Source of the DNA: Streptomyces smaragdinus
Lineage (GTDB): Bacteria > Actinomycetota > Actinomycetes > Streptomycetales > Streptomycetaceae
Assembly: GCF_009604385.1 (NCBI RefSeq)
Contig: NZ_WEGJ01000024.1
Coordinates: forward strand, 1-64,000
Direction: 5' to 3'
DNA length: 64,000 bases
A model generated the notes under the pieces. It searched no databases and was not told where the DNA came from. It saw only the letters and a program-made list of their open reading frames with translations. Positions 26,784-39,532 of the stretch are shown here, one piece after another; within the stretch, counting starts at the first letter, position 1; each line of letters opens with the position of its first letter. Both the position numbers and the translations under genes were made by a program.

Positions 26784-28148
26784 GTGCCCGGTCCCCCCGT
26801 CCGCCGGCTCCCCCGCCGCGCCCTCCTCGCCGCCGCGCTGGCCGCCGCCACGGTCCCGGCGACCGCACCCACCGCGACGGCCCGGGCGGCGGACGCGCAC
26901 GGGGTCGACCACCACGACTGGGCCTTTGCCCGCGACTTCCGCGCCGGCCGCGGCGAGGGCACCCGGGTGCACGGACAACGGCTGGTGATCGGCGAGCCCC
27001 GGGGCATCATCACGTACACCGACCCGCACCGCACCATCAAGGCGCCGTCCCCCTGGGAGTACGCGACGTGGCTCTCCCCCCGCCGCGAGCTGCCCGGGCG
27101 CGGCGCCACGGAGGCGGTGGTGTCGTGGAACGCCGACACCCCGCGCGGCACCTGGCTCCAGCTCGAGCTGCGCGGCCGCTACAGCGACGGCAGCGACTCA
27201 CCGTGGGTGGTGATGGGCCGCTGGGCGGCGGCCGACACCGACATCCGGCGCACGTCGGTGGACGACCAGAAGGACCGGGCGGCGTCCGTCTCGACGGACA
27301 CCTTCGCCCTCACCGACCCCGCGGGCCGCCTCCGGCTGACGTCGTACCAGGTGCGCGTCACCCTCTACCGCACGCCCGGCAGCGACCGCACGCCCCGGCT
27401 GCGGCGGCTGTCGGTGATGGCGTCGGGGCTGCCGCAGCGGTTCACCGTCCCGGCGTCCGTCCCCGGCGCGGGCGCGGGGCGCGAGCTGGCCGTACCGGCG
27501 TACTCGCAGGAGACGCACGCCGGCCAGTACCCGCAGTACGACGACGGCGGCGAGGCCTGGTGCAGCCCCACGTCCACCCAGATGGTGCTCGCGTACTGGG
27601 GCCGCCGCCCCACCCGCACCCAACTGGCCTGGGTCGACCCGGCGTACGCGGACCCCCAGGTCTGCCACGCGGCCCGGCAGACCTACGACTTCCAGTACGA
27701 GGGCTGCGGGAACTGGCCGTTCAACGCCGCCTACGCCGCCACCTACCCGGGCATGAACGGCGTCGTCACCCGGCTGCGCTCCCTGGGCGACGCGGAGACG
27801 CTGGTCGCCGCGGGCATCCCCGTGATCACGTCGATGTCGTTCCTCCCCGGCGAACTGAGCGGCGCCACGTACGGCACGGCCGGCCACATCATGGTGATCG
27901 CCGGCTTCACCGCCGCCGGGGACGTGATCGTCAACGATCCGGCGGGCGCCACCAACAAGGACGTCCGCCGGGTCTACGGCCGCCGGAGCTTCGAGAACAT
28001 CTGGCTGCGCACCCGGCGCCACGACCGGAAGAAGAAGACGGTCTCCGGCCCCGGCGGCATCGCCTACATCTACTGGCCGGACGAGATCACCGCGAAGCAG
28101 CGCGAGGCGCTGGCCACGGCGGCCGGTATCCGCGCCGCCCGGGAATGA
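26784..28148 (+). CDS. Tat-exported C39-like peptidase family protein
   Basis: 454 residues. A twin-arginine signal (RRLPRRALLAAALAAATVPA) occupies about residues 7-35. A beta-rich middle (about 45-215) precedes a peptidase C39-2 domain with the catalytic Cys in EAWCSPTSTQMVLAYWG (about 255), His in GTAGHIMVIAGF (about 371) and Asp/Asn in IVNDPAGATNKDVRRVY (about 386). These secreted papain-like proteins are common in Streptomyces; the substrate is unknown. The GTG start follows TGGAGGCCCCGCC. 26659-26783 is otherwise empty. Confidence 0.88.
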   Translation: MPGPPVRRLPRRALLAAALAAATVPATAPTATARAADAHGVDHHDWAFARDFRAGRGEGTRVHGQRLVIGEPRGIITYTDPHRTIKAPSPWEYATWLSPRRELPGRGATEAVVSWNADTPRGTWLQLELRGRYSDGSDSPWVVMGRWAAADTDIRRTSVDDQKDRAASVSTDTFALTDPAGRLRLTSYQVRVTLYRTPGSDRTPRLRRLSVMASGLPQRFTVPASVPGAGAGRELAVPAYSQETHAGQYPQYDDGGEAWCSPTSTQMVLAYWGRRPTRTQLAWVDPAYADPQVCHAARQTYDFQYEGCGNWPFNAAYAATYPGMNGVVTRLRSLGDAETLVAAGIPVITSMSFLPGELSGATYGTAGHIMVIAGFTAAGDVIVNDPAGATNKDVRRVYGRRSFENIWLRTRRHDRKKKTVSGPGGIAYIYWPDEITAKQREALATAAGIRAARE

Positions 28149-28202
28149 TCCCCACGGCGGACAGGTTGTCCCGCCGAACGACTGCCGAGGAAAGGACGAA
28201 CC

Positions 28203-29945
28203 ATGGCCAAGCGGACGGTCGCCGAGCAACTCCTCGAGGTCCTGCTCCAGTACGGGGTCAAACGGATCTACGGCGTGGTCGGCGACAGCCTCAACCCGCT
28301 GGTCGACGCCATCCGCCGCAGCGGCGGCAAGCTGGAGTGGGTGCACGTCCGCAACGAGGAGGCCGCCGCCTTCGCCGCCGCCGCGGAGGCGCAGCTCACC
28401 GGCTCCCTCGCCGTGTGCGCGGGCTCCTGCGGCCCGGGCAACACCCATCTCGTGCAGGGCCTGTACGACGCGAAGCGCAGCGGGGCGCCGGTGCTGGCGA
28501 TCGCCGCCCACATCCCCTCGCACCAGATCGGCAGCGGCTTCTTCCAGGAGACCCACCCGGAGCAGCTCTTCGCCGAGGCGGCGGACTACGTCGAACTGAT
28601 CTCGCAGCCCGAGCAGATGCCCCGTATCGCCCGGATCGCCGCCCAGCAGGCGCTCGGCGCGGGCAGCGTCTCGGTGCTGGTGCTCCCCGGCGACATCGCC
28701 GACAAGCCGGCCGCGAACCCCACCGGCCGCAACGTCCCCTGCGTCACCCCCGGCACCGTGGTGCCGCCCGAGAGCGCCGTGCGGGCGCTGGCGGACTTGG
28801 TGAACGGCGCGAAGAAGGTCGCCGTGTTCGCGGGCGCGGGTGTACGGGACGCGCACGCGCAGGTGATGCGGCTGGCGGAGACGGTGCAGGCGCCGGTCGG
28901 GCACACGCTGCGGGGCAAGGAATGGATCCAGTTCGACAATCCGTTCGACGTCGGGATGATCGGGCTGCTGGGCTACGGCGCCTGTTACGACGCGCTGCAC
29001 GAGGCCGATCTGGTGCTGCTGCTGGGCACGGACTTCCCGTACGACGCGTTCCTGCCACAGGCGCACACCGTGCAGATCGACCGCGACGCGACCCGGCTGG
29101 GCCGCCGCACGCCGCTGGAGCTCGGCGTGCACGGCGATGTGGCGGCCACCCTGGACGCCCTGCAGAGGCTGCTGCGGCCGAAGCGGGACCGGCGGTTCCT
29201 GGACGCGATGCTCACCAAGCACGAGCGGGCGCTGACGAAGGTCGTCGAGGCGTACGCGCGCGATGTGGAGTCGCACGTCCCGATCCATCCGGAGTACGCG
29301 GCGCGGGTGCTGGACGAGATCGCGGCGGACGACGCGGTGTTCACCGTGGACACCGGGATGAACAACGTGTGGGCCGCCCGCTATCTGACGCCCAACGGCC
29401 GCCGCCGGGTGATCGGTTCGTTCAGCCACGGCACCATGGCCAACGCGCTGCCGCACGCGATCGGCGCCGCGTTCACCGACCGGCGCCGCCAGGTGATCTC
29501 GCTGTCCGGCGACGGCGGGCTGAGCATGCTGCTCGGCGAGCTCATCACCGTCGGGCAGCACGATCTGGCCGTGAAGACGGTCGTCTTCAACAACGCGTCG
29601 CTGGGCATGGTGCGGCTGGAGATGCTCGTCGACGGGCTGCCCGCGTACGAGACGGACCACGCGCCGGTGGACTACGCGGCGATCGCCCGGGGCATCGGCA
29701 TGCCGTCCTGGCGGGTGGAGAAGCCGACGGAGGTCGAGGGCGTGCTGCGCGAGGCGCTGGGCAGGCCGGGACCGGCGCTGGTCGAACTCGTCACCGACCC
29801 CAACGCGCTGTCCATCCCGTCGCACGTCACGGCCTCGCAGGTGGCGGGCTTCGCGCTGGCGGCCGGGCGGACGGTGCTGGACGGCGGGGTGGGGACGATG
29901 CTGGACCTGGCCCGGTCGAACCTGCGGAACATCCCGCGCCCGTGA
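28203..29945 (+). CDS. poxB: Thiamine-diphosphate-dependent pyruvate dehydrogenase (quinone)-like enzyme
   Basis: 580 residues, the usual length. The N-terminal pyrimidine domain contains the catalytic Glu in VHVRNEEAAAFAAAAEAQLT (about residue 50), then GSCGPGNTHLVQGLYDAKR. The central FAD/nucleotide domain follows at about 190-340. The C-terminal pyrophosphate domain has the TPP motif GDGGLSMLLGELITV ending in VVFNNASLGMV. PoxB decarboxylates pyruvate to acetate at the membrane and passes electrons to quinone. The family also includes acetolactate synthase-like enzymes, but overall order and motifs fit PoxB. Ribosome binding site AGGAAAGGA lies 7 nt upstream. Confidence 0.93.
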   Translation: MAKRTVAEQLLEVLLQYGVKRIYGVVGDSLNPLVDAIRRSGGKLEWVHVRNEEAAAFAAAAEAQLTGSLAVCAGSCGPGNTHLVQGLYDAKRSGAPVLAIAAHIPSHQIGSGFFQETHPEQLFAEAADYVELISQPEQMPRIARIAAQQALGAGSVSVLVLPGDIADKPAANPTGRNVPCVTPGTVVPPESAVRALADLVNGAKKVAVFAGAGVRDAHAQVMRLAETVQAPVGHTLRGKEWIQFDNPFDVGMIGLLGYGACYDALHEADLVLLLGTDFPYDAFLPQAHTVQIDRDATRLGRRTPLELGVHGDVAATLDALQRLLRPKRDRRFLDAMLTKHERALTKVVEAYARDVESHVPIHPEYAARVLDEIAADDAVFTVDTGMNNVWAARYLTPNGRRRVIGSFSHGTMANALPHAIGAAFTDRRRQVISLSGDGGLSMLLGELITVGQHDLAVKTVVFNNASLGMVRLEMLVDGLPAYETDHAPVDYAAIARGIGMPSWRVEKPTEVEGVLREALGRPGPALVELVTDPNALSIPSHVTASQVAGFALAAGRTVLDGGVGTMLDLARSNLRNIPRP

Positions 29946-29999
29946 GGGGCTTCCGTCCGGCCCGGCGGCGGAATACGACGCCGCGCACGGACGCTGTCC

Positions 30000-30027
30000 T
30001 TGACAGGAAGTCAACCGGTCACACCAT
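30000..30027 (+). promoter_or_regulatory. Candidate promoter with overlapping inverted repeat
   Basis: TTGACA (30000-30005) is a consensus -35, with CACCAT (30022-30027) 16 bp further on as a weak -10. TTGAC and GTCAA (30000-30014) form a 5-5-5 inverted repeat across the -35, as expected for an operator. Confidence 0.35.
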
Positions 30028-30046
30028 CCTCCGGAGGGCAGTCGGG

Positions 30047-33869
<3,823 letters not shown>

Positions 33870-33876
33870 CATCGCG

Positions 33877-33903
33877 CTCTCCCGGGGCCGACCCCCGGGA
33901 GAG
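33877..33903 (+). terminator. Strong hairpin after fadH
   Basis: CTCTCCCGGGG (33877-33887) and CCCCGGGAGAG (33893-33903) form an 11-bp perfect stem with loop CCGAC, 8 bp after the stop codon. Confidence 0.65.
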
Positions 33904-33966
33904 TCGCACCCGATCGTGTCGGCGCGTCGCCCGTGACTACATTCCGTAGCTGAATAACTTCAGAGA

Positions 33967-35730
33967 GTGATCAACTTCTCTCATCCACTACCCCGCCCGT
34001 CCGCGCTGCGGCGGACCGCAACCGCCTGCGTGACGGCCGCCCTGGGCCTGGCCCTGTGCGTCCCCGCGGCCACGGCGGCGGCCCCGGCCGAGGCCCAGCG
34101 GACCACCCCCGTCCAGCTCATCGCGCTGAACGACCTGCACGGCAACCTCGACCCCGTCGACGGCGCGGCCGGCCGGGTCGTCCACCGCGGCGACCCGGTC
34201 CAGGCCGGCGGTATGCCGCAGCTGGCCACGCTGGTCGAGCGGGCCCGCGCCGACCGGGCGAACTCGATGGTCGTGGCGGCCGGCGACATGATCGGCGGCA
34301 GCCCGCTGCTGTCCGCGCTGTTCCACGACGAGCCGACGGTCCACGCCCTGGAGCAGCTCGGCCTCACCACGTCCTCCGTCGGCAACCACGAGTTCGACGA
34401 GGGCGCCGCGGAGCTCGAGCGCATGGTGAACGGGGGCTGCCACCCGGAGGACGGCTGCGCCCCCGGCGACCCGTACACCGGCGCGGACTTCCCGTATCTC
34501 GCCGCCAACGTCACCCGCAAGGGCAGCACGACGCCGCTGCTGCGCCCGTACACCATCAAGACGCTGCCCGGCGGGCAGCGGATCGGGTTCATCGGACTGG
34601 TCACCAAGAACGCGCCCGAGGCCATCAACAAGGCGCAGATCCCCGACGTGGAGTTCCACGACGAGGTGCCGGTCATCGAGCGCTACTCCAGGGAGCTGCG
34701 CCGCAAGGGCGTGCGGGCGCAGGTGCTCCTGATCCACGAGGGCGAGGAGGTCAACGGGGTGGCCGGCAGTGCCGACTGCGACGCCGACGGGCCCGGGTCG
34801 GCGCTGCGGGGCCGGATCAAGACGATCGCCGAGAAGGCGCCGGCGCAGGTCGACCTGATCGTCAGCGGCCACTCCCACGACTCGTTCGAGTGCACGGTCA
34901 CCGACCCGGCCGGTCTGCCCCGGTCGGTGACGCAGGCCGACTCGTTCGGGCGCTCCTTCACCGACCTGCGTTTCAGCCTCGACCGCCGCGGGGAGGTCGT
35001 GCGCCGGTCCGTGAGCGCGACGAACCAGGTGGTGCCCGTCACCACGCCGAAGCAGCCCGCGATGACCAAGCTGGTCGAGACCTGGCGCGAGCGCTCCCAG
35101 GACGTCGCGAACCGGGTGGTCGGCTATATCTCCGACGATCTGCCGGGCCGCGGCTCGCCGTTGGAGGAGACCCCCCTCGGCAGCATGCTCACCGACGCGC
35201 AGACGGAGGCCACCACCGGTTACGGCGCCGACCTGGCGCTCCTGAACCCCGGCGGGATGCGCGCCGACCTGGTGTACAAGGACGGCGGGAAGGTCACGTT
35301 CGCCGACGTGTACCGCACCCAGCCGTTTGAGGGCCCGCTGTGGACGATGACGCTCACCGGCGAGCAGCTGCTCACCGTGCTGCGCGAGCAGTTGACCGGC
35401 GAGAACGAGTCCGCCCCGCGGTTCCTGCAGCTGTCCTCGGCGCTCGCGTACTCGGTGGACATGAGCCGCACGGGCGGCGACCGGCTGCTGGCGGACACGG
35501 TCACGGTGAACGGGGTGCCGGTGACGCCGGACGCCACGTACCGGGTGACGGTGAACGACTTCCTCGCCAACGGGGGCAACGGCTTCCCCACGTTCACCCA
35601 GGGCACGGACCGCGAGGGCGGTGACGTGACCGATCTGGACGCGGCGGTCGAGTACCTGCAGAACCACTCGTCCGAGACCGACCCCTTCGACCCCCCGGCG
35701 CCCGGGCGGATCACCTTCGTGGGGAGGTGA
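33967..35730 (+). CDS. Secreted bifunctional metallophosphatase/5'-nucleotidase
   Basis: 587 residues. A signal peptide covers about 1-38 (LRRTATACVTAALGLALCVP, then AATAAAPAEA). The metallophosphatase domain (about 48-330) shows metal-binding motifs ALNDLHGNLDP, AAGDMIGGSPL, VGNHEFDEG and VSGHSHDSFEC. The C-terminal 5'-nucleotidase domain (about 370-580) has LLNPGGMRADLVYKDGGKVT and NDFLANGGNGFPTF for nucleobase binding. It should release phosphate and nucleosides from extracellular nucleotides. The GTG start has CAGAGA immediately upstream and is weakly supported. It is preceded by the fadH terminator, so it is a separate unit. Confidence 0.94.
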   Translation: MINFSHPLPRPSALRRTATACVTAALGLALCVPAATAAAPAEAQRTTPVQLIALNDLHGNLDPVDGAAGRVVHRGDPVQAGGMPQLATLVERARADRANSMVVAAGDMIGGSPLLSALFHDEPTVHALEQLGLTTSSVGNHEFDEGAAELERMVNGGCHPEDGCAPGDPYTGADFPYLAANVTRKGSTTPLLRPYTIKTLPGGQRIGFIGLVTKNAPEAINKAQIPDVEFHDEVPVIERYSRELRRKGVRAQVLLIHEGEEVNGVAGSADCDADGPGSALRGRIKTIAEKAPAQVDLIVSGHSHDSFECTVTDPAGLPRSVTQADSFGRSFTDLRFSLDRRGEVVRRSVSATNQVVPVTTPKQPAMTKLVETWRERSQDVANRVVGYISDDLPGRGSPLEETPLGSMLTDAQTEATTGYGADLALLNPGGMRADLVYKDGGKVTFADVYRTQPFEGPLWTMTLTGEQLLTVLREQLTGENESAPRFLQLSSALAYSVDMSRTGGDRLLADTVTVNGVPVTPDATYRVTVNDFLANGGNGFPTFTQGTDREGGDVTDLDAAVEYLQNHSSETDPFDPPAPGRITFVGR

Positions 35731-35753
35731 CCGGGGTGGCGCGGTGCGCTCCC

Positions 35754-35759
35754 TAGGAT
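35754..35759 (+). promoter_or_regulatory. -10 hexamer TAGGAT of a leaderless promoter
   Basis: It is followed by CTACGGC (7 nt) and the PadR ATG at 35767. Confidence 0.5.
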
Positions 35760-35766
35760 CTACGGC

Positions 35767-36324
35767 ATGTCCCTCCCGCACGCCATCCTCACCGCGCTGC
35801 TCGAGAAGCCGTCGTCCGGTCTGGAGCTCACCCGCCGCTTCGACATGTCGATCGGCTACTTCTGGTCGGCGACGCACCAGCAGATCTACCGGGAGCTGGG
35901 CCGGCTCGAACAGGGCGGGCTGATCCGCGTACTGCCGTCGGATCAGCCCGCCCGCGGGCAGAAGCGCGAGTACGAGGTGCTGCCCGCGGGCCGGGCGGAG
36001 CTCACCGCGTGGGTGGGCACCGAGCAGGATCCGCGGATCCAGCGGGAGCCGCTGTTCCTGCGGCTGCGGGCGGCGGCCGTGGTGGGTACGGACGGGCTGC
36101 TGGCGGAGCTGCGGCGGCACCGGGAGCTGCACACGCGGCAGCTGGCGGAGTACGAGCGGATCCAGGAGCGGGACTTCGCGGCCCCCGATCCCCCGGCGGC
36201 GCAGCGGCTGCGGTATCTGGTGCTGAAGGCGGGGATCGGGCTGGAGGGCCACTGGACGGCGTGGCTCACGGAGGCCATCGCGGAGCTGGAGGGGATGGAG
36301 CGCGACAAGGGCGCGCCCGGGTGA
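35767..36324 (+). CDS. PadR family transcriptional regulator
   Basis: 185 residues. The N-terminal PadR winged helix reads LPHAILTALLEKPSSGLELT then FWSATHQQIYRELGRLEQGG with the conserved YxxLxxLE-like segment. The C-terminal half is a long helical dimerisation region (ELRRHRELHTRQLAEYERIQ). PadR proteins typically repress genes for phenolic-acid or drug detoxification and often themselves. The downstream DUF1992 gene begins 27 bp later on the same strand; no transporter is adjacent, so the target is unclear. Confidence 0.93.
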   Translation: MSLPHAILTALLEKPSSGLELTRRFDMSIGYFWSATHQQIYRELGRLEQGGLIRVLPSDQPARGQKREYEVLPAGRAELTAWVGTEQDPRIQREPLFLRLRAAAVVGTDGLLAELRRHRELHTRQLAEYERIQERDFAAPDPPAAQRLRYLVLKAGIGLEGHWTAWLTEAIAELEGMERDKGAPG

Positions 36325-36351
36325 ACACGCGCCGTTTGCGACCATGGACCC

Positions 36352-36753
36352 ATGACTGAGCGAAAGCCGCCGAGTGTGAGTTTCGAGTCATGGGTCGACC
36401 GGCAGATCCGGGAGGCCACCGAACGGGGCGCGTTCGACGATCTGCCCGGCAAGGGAAAGCCACTGCCGGGCGACAGCGCGCCCTACGACGAGCTGTGGTG
36501 GGTCAAGCAGAAGCTGGCCCGGGAGAATCTGTCGGCGCTGCCGCCCACGCTGGTGCTGCGCAAGGAGGCGGAGGACGCGCTGGAGGCGGCGCGCACCGCG
36601 CCGTCGGAGCGGGCCCTGCGGGCGCTGCTGGACGAGGTCAACGAGAAGATCCGCGAGGCGATCCGCCGCCCGCCGATGGGCCCGCCCCTGAACATGGGCC
36701 CCATCGACGTGGACGCGGTCGCCGCGCGGTGGCGGGAGGAACGGGAGGGCTGA
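36352..36753 (+). CDS. DUF1992 (DnaJC28-like conserved domain) protein
   Basis: 133 residues. The domain signature is VSFESWVDRQIREATERGAF followed by DDLPGKGKPL, which is diagnostic of DUF1992. A second half is helical (LVLRKEAEDALEAARTAPSE) and ends in MGPIDVDAVAARWREERE. No J domain is attached. Function is unknown. It has no clear Shine-Dalgarno and follows PadR closely, so it may be co-transcribed. A hairpin begins directly at its stop. Confidence 0.9.
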   Translation: MTERKPPSVSFESWVDRQIREATERGAFDDLPGKGKPLPGDSAPYDELWWVKQKLARENLSALPPTLVLRKEAEDALEAARTAPSERALRALLDEVNEKIREAIRRPPMGPPLNMGPIDVDAVAARWREEREG

Positions 36754-36776
36754 GACCGGCTCACCCGTAGCCGGTC
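36754..36776. terminator. Bidirectional hairpin after DUF1992
   Basis: GACCGGCT (36754-36761) and AGCCGGTC (36769-36776) form an 8-bp perfect stem with loop CACCCGT. It lies between the DUF1992 stop codon and the stop of a convergent 33-residue frame. Confidence 0.55.
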
Positions 36777-36795
36777 GGGGACGTCATACGGGGCC

Positions 36796-36897
36796 CTAAT
36801 AGGGCAGGGGGCGGCCCGACGGCGTTCTCAGGTCGAGCTCGCGCTCACGGCGCGGGAGCGGCCGGGGACGTACGCGGATACGGATCTGCTGGTTCAT
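36796..36897 (-). CDS. Candidate 33-residue basic microprotein
   Basis: The frame reads MNQQIRIRVRPRPLPRRERE, then a tail ending SGRPLPY before TAG. GGAGGGCGAC lies directly before the ATG, a good ribosome binding site, and third positions are mostly G or C. A hairpin terminator sits just past the stop. Eleven of the 33 residues are Arg, so nucleic-acid binding is possible. I know no family. The flanking 36898-37042 contains only its leader and nothing else I can support. Confidence 0.45.
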   Translation of the reverse strand: MNQQIRIRVRPRPLPRRERELDLRTPSGRPLPY

Positions 36898-37042
36898 GTC
36901 GCCCTCCCTGGTGGTGTTCTGTCCTCCTTACCCTCCTCCGGCGGACCTCACCCCGCATCGCCCGTCCGAAGGCCGCGGACCTCCGTCGAAGGAGGCACCC
37001 GTGCCCTCGACCGTACTCCGCGGGGACGACATCACCCGGGCG

Positions 37043-38269
37043 TCACCCTTCCTGAGGCGTAGGGATCCGGACATCGGCGGCCCGCGGCGCCACCGGAGCC
37101 CCGGCCGTCTCCCTGCGCAGCAGCCCGGCGCCCGCCGCCAGCCCCCCGGTCAGCACCACGACCACCCCGAAGGACGCCCCCAGGGAGGCGAGATCGGCGA
37201 TCCCGCCGACCAGCGACGGCGCGATCAGCCCGGAGACGTACGTGAACGTGGCCACGCCGGCGATGGACCGCGCCGCGGACGGCCCGCGGGTCGCCGCCGC
37301 CGCGTACGCCAGCGGAAGGACCACGGCGACGCCCAGCCCGATCAGCGCGAACCCCGCCACCGCGACACCCGCCGCGGGCGCCCCGACCACCAGCAGCCCG
37401 CCGGCGGTGGCCAGCACGCCGCCCCAACGGACGGTGCGTACCGCCCCGAAGCGGTTGACCACCCGGTCGCCGACCAGCCGTACCAGAGCCATCATCAGCA
37501 CGAACGCCGTGGTGGTCGCCGCCGCGACCCCCGGGGAGGCGGCCAGCTCGTCCTTCAGGTACACGCCCGACCAGTTGAGGCTCACGCCCTCCGCGAACGA
37601 GGCGCAGAACGCCACGACCCCGATGAGCGCCACCGCCCGCGGCGGCAGCGCGAACCGCGGCGCCGCCTCCCTCTCGGGCTCGGCCCGTACGTCCAGCACC
37701 CCCCGCACGGCGAGCAGCCCGGCGCCGGTCAGGAGCAGCGCGGTCACCGCGTGATGCAGCCGGGCGTCGACCCCGAGCTGCGCGGCCAGCGCACCGCTCG
37801 CGGAGCCGATCAGCGCCCCGGCGCTCCACATGCCGTGCAGGCTCGACATGACCGACCGCCCCAGCCGCCGCTCGGTGTCGGCGCCCACGGCGTTGAGCTG
37901 GACGACCGACGCGCCCGCGGCGGCGCCGAAGAGGAACAGCGCCACGGCCAGGGTGCCCAGCCCGGACGCCAGACTCGGCAGCGCGAGTGACAGCGTCCAC
38001 AGCACCAGCAGCCCGCGCAGCGCCCGGCGGGCGCCGAACCGCCGGCTGATCGCCGCGGTCGCCGGTCCGGCCACGGCGCTGCCGATCGCGGGCAGCGCGA
38101 GGGCCAGGCCCAGCCGGCCGGCGGACAGTCCCGCGTGGTCCTGGATCCAGGGGATCCGGGTGGCGAAGCTGCCCGACACCACCCCGTGGACGCAGAACAC
38201 GGCCGCGATCGCGATGTGTCCCCTCTTCAACAACTGTCGGCCTTCGCCGGACATGCGGTTCCCCTCCAT
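37043..38269 (-). CDS. MFS transporter
   Basis: 408 residues with about twelve hydrophobic helices. Features of the major facilitator family include FATRIPWIQDHAGLSAGRLG early on and the loop 2-3 motif AISRRFGARRALRGLLVL. The second half opens ALPPRAVALIGVVAFCASFA and has NRFGAVRTVRWGGVLATAGG as the repeated loop. Substrate unknown; the divergent ROK regulator suggests a sugar or related metabolite. Two starts are equally well supplied with ribosome binding sites: ATG 38269 (GGAGGGAG) and ATG 38254 (GGAGGGG). Confidence 0.92.
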   Translation of the reverse strand: MEGNRMSGEGRQLLKRGHIAIAAVFCVHGVVSGSFATRIPWIQDHAGLSAGRLGLALALPAIGSAVAGPATAAISRRFGARRALRGLLVLWTLSLALPSLASGLGTLAVALFLFGAAAGASVVQLNAVGADTERRLGRSVMSSLHGMWSAGALIGSASGALAAQLGVDARLHHAVTALLLTGAGLLAVRGVLDVRAEPEREAAPRFALPPRAVALIGVVAFCASFAEGVSLNWSGVYLKDELAASPGVAAATTTAFVLMMALVRLVGDRVVNRFGAVRTVRWGGVLATAGGLLVVGAPAAGVAVAGFALIGLGVAVVLPLAYAAAATRGPSAARSIAGVATFTYVSGLIAPSLVGGIADLASLGASFGVVVVLTGGLAAGAGLLRRETAGAPVAPRAADVRIPTPQEG

Positions 38270-38305
38270 CGTTACTCCCTCCACGGCAGCTAAACTATCA
38301 GGGAG

Positions 38306-38345
38306 CCTTCCAGAAAGAAAGAAATAACAGGAACCCTTCCAGAAA
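38306..38345. repeat. Direct repeats in the MFS/ROK divergent promoter
   Basis: CCTTCCAGAAA occurs at 38306-38316 and again at 38335-38345, 29 bp apart, in an A-rich stretch unlike the surrounding DNA. On the minus strand TAGTTT lies near the MFS start; on the plus strand CAGGAT (38365-38370) sits 6 nt before the ROK ATG. The repeats are probable binding sites for the ROK regulator. Confidence 0.4.
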
Positions 38346-38376
38346 ACACGCCGGAAACTTCTGACAGGATCACTCC

Positions 38377-39516
38377 ATGCCACCCGCAACGCCGAGCACC
38401 GCCCGCGCCATGAACGACCGGCTGGCCCTGCGCATGCTGCAGGAGCACGGCCCGCTCTCGGTCAGCGAGCTCAAGGAGCTGACCGGCCTCGCCCGGCCGA
38501 CCGTCTCCGACCTCGTCCAACGGCTCCAGGACACCGGGCTGATCGAGGTCGCCGGCGCCTCGGAGGCCAGGCGCCGCGGGCCCAACGCCAAGCTGTACGG
38601 GCTGGTCGCGGACCGCGCCCACCTCGCGGCGCTGGACGTGCGCCAGCAGGGGATCCGGGTGCTGGTCGCCGATCTGCTGGGCACCGAACGGGCCCGCGCC
38701 GAGCGGCCGATCGACCCGGCGGCCCCGACCGGGGAGGCCCTGCGGCAGGCGGTGGACCTGCTGGAGAGCGCGGCGGCCGAGGCGGGCGCGGACGCGCTGC
38801 ACAGCATCGCCGTCGGCGCGCCCGGGATGATCGACCCGGCGACGGGGCAGCTGCGCAACGTGGCCGGTTTCGACTGGCACCGCGAGCTGCCGGCGGTGCT
38901 GCACGAGCGGCTCGGGGCCGCGGTGGTGGTGGAGAACGAGACCAATCTGGCGGCCGTCGCCGAGCACCGGCTGGGTGCGGCGCGGGGGCTGGACTCGTTC
39001 GTGTTCTTCTGGCTCGGCGAGGGGACGGGTGGGGCGGTGGTCCTGGACGGCGAGTTGCGCCGGGGGCGGTCGGGCGGCGCGGGCGAGATCGCGTTCATGC
39101 CGGTGCCGGGCGGCTCGGGGCTGCCGTCGCCGGGTGACTGCACCGGGGGGTTCCACGAGCTGGTGGGCGCGGCGGGGCTGCGTCAACTGGCCGCCGTACA
39201 CGGGCTGGACCCCTCGGGTCCGGCGGCGGAGCTGCTCGAGGCGGAGGCGGTCGTCGACGTGTACGCCGAGCGCGTCGCCGTCGGGGCCGCGGCGGCCACC
39301 GCGATCCTCGACCCGGGATGCGTCGTCCTGGGCGGTGAGCTGGGGCGGGCGGGCGGCGAGGGCCTCGCCGCGCGTGTGGCGGACCGGCTGGCCGGCCTGT
39401 CCCCGCTGTCGACGGAGGTCCGCCCGGCGGACTTCGGCGACACGGGCGTCCTGCGCGGCGCCCTCCTGGCCGCCCGGGAGGCGGCACAGGAGGCGCTGTT
39501 CCCCGCGGTGGGGTGA
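38377..39516 (+). CDS. ROK family transcriptional regulator
   Basis: 379 residues. An N-terminal winged helix (about 15-65) reads HGPLSVSELKELTGLARPTV then SDLVQRLQDTGLIEV. The ROK domain follows with GVGAPGMI-like VGAPGMIDPATGQLRNVAGF and FFWLGEGTGGAVVLDGEL. Two features of active ROK kinases are altered: the usual NDAN is NETN (VVVENETNLAA), and the zinc-binding CxCGxxGC is missing, with only one Cys in GLPSPGDCTGGFHE. It is therefore likely to sense a sugar or ligand without phosphorylating it. It is divergent from the MFS gene, its probable target. Confidence 0.93.
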   Translation: MPPATPSTARAMNDRLALRMLQEHGPLSVSELKELTGLARPTVSDLVQRLQDTGLIEVAGASEARRRGPNAKLYGLVADRAHLAALDVRQQGIRVLVADLLGTERARAERPIDPAAPTGEALRQAVDLLESAAAEAGADALHSIAVGAPGMIDPATGQLRNVAGFDWHRELPAVLHERLGAAVVVENETNLAAVAEHRLGAARGLDSFVFFWLGEGTGGAVVLDGELRRGRSGGAGEIAFMPVPGGSGLPSPGDCTGGFHELVGAAGLRQLAAVHGLDPSGPAAELLEAEAVVDVYAERVAVGAAAATAILDPGCVVLGGELGRAGGEGLAARVADRLAGLSPLSTEVRPADFGDTGVLRGALLAAREAAQEALFPAVG

Positions 39517-39532
39517 CCCGCGGGGCTGCGGA

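Noticed and set aside
37001-37990. GTG at 37001 with a near-perfect AAGGAGG ribosome binding site
   Set aside because: The protein is Arg/Pro/Gln-rich shadow sequence antisense to the MFS transporter, with no recognisable domain.
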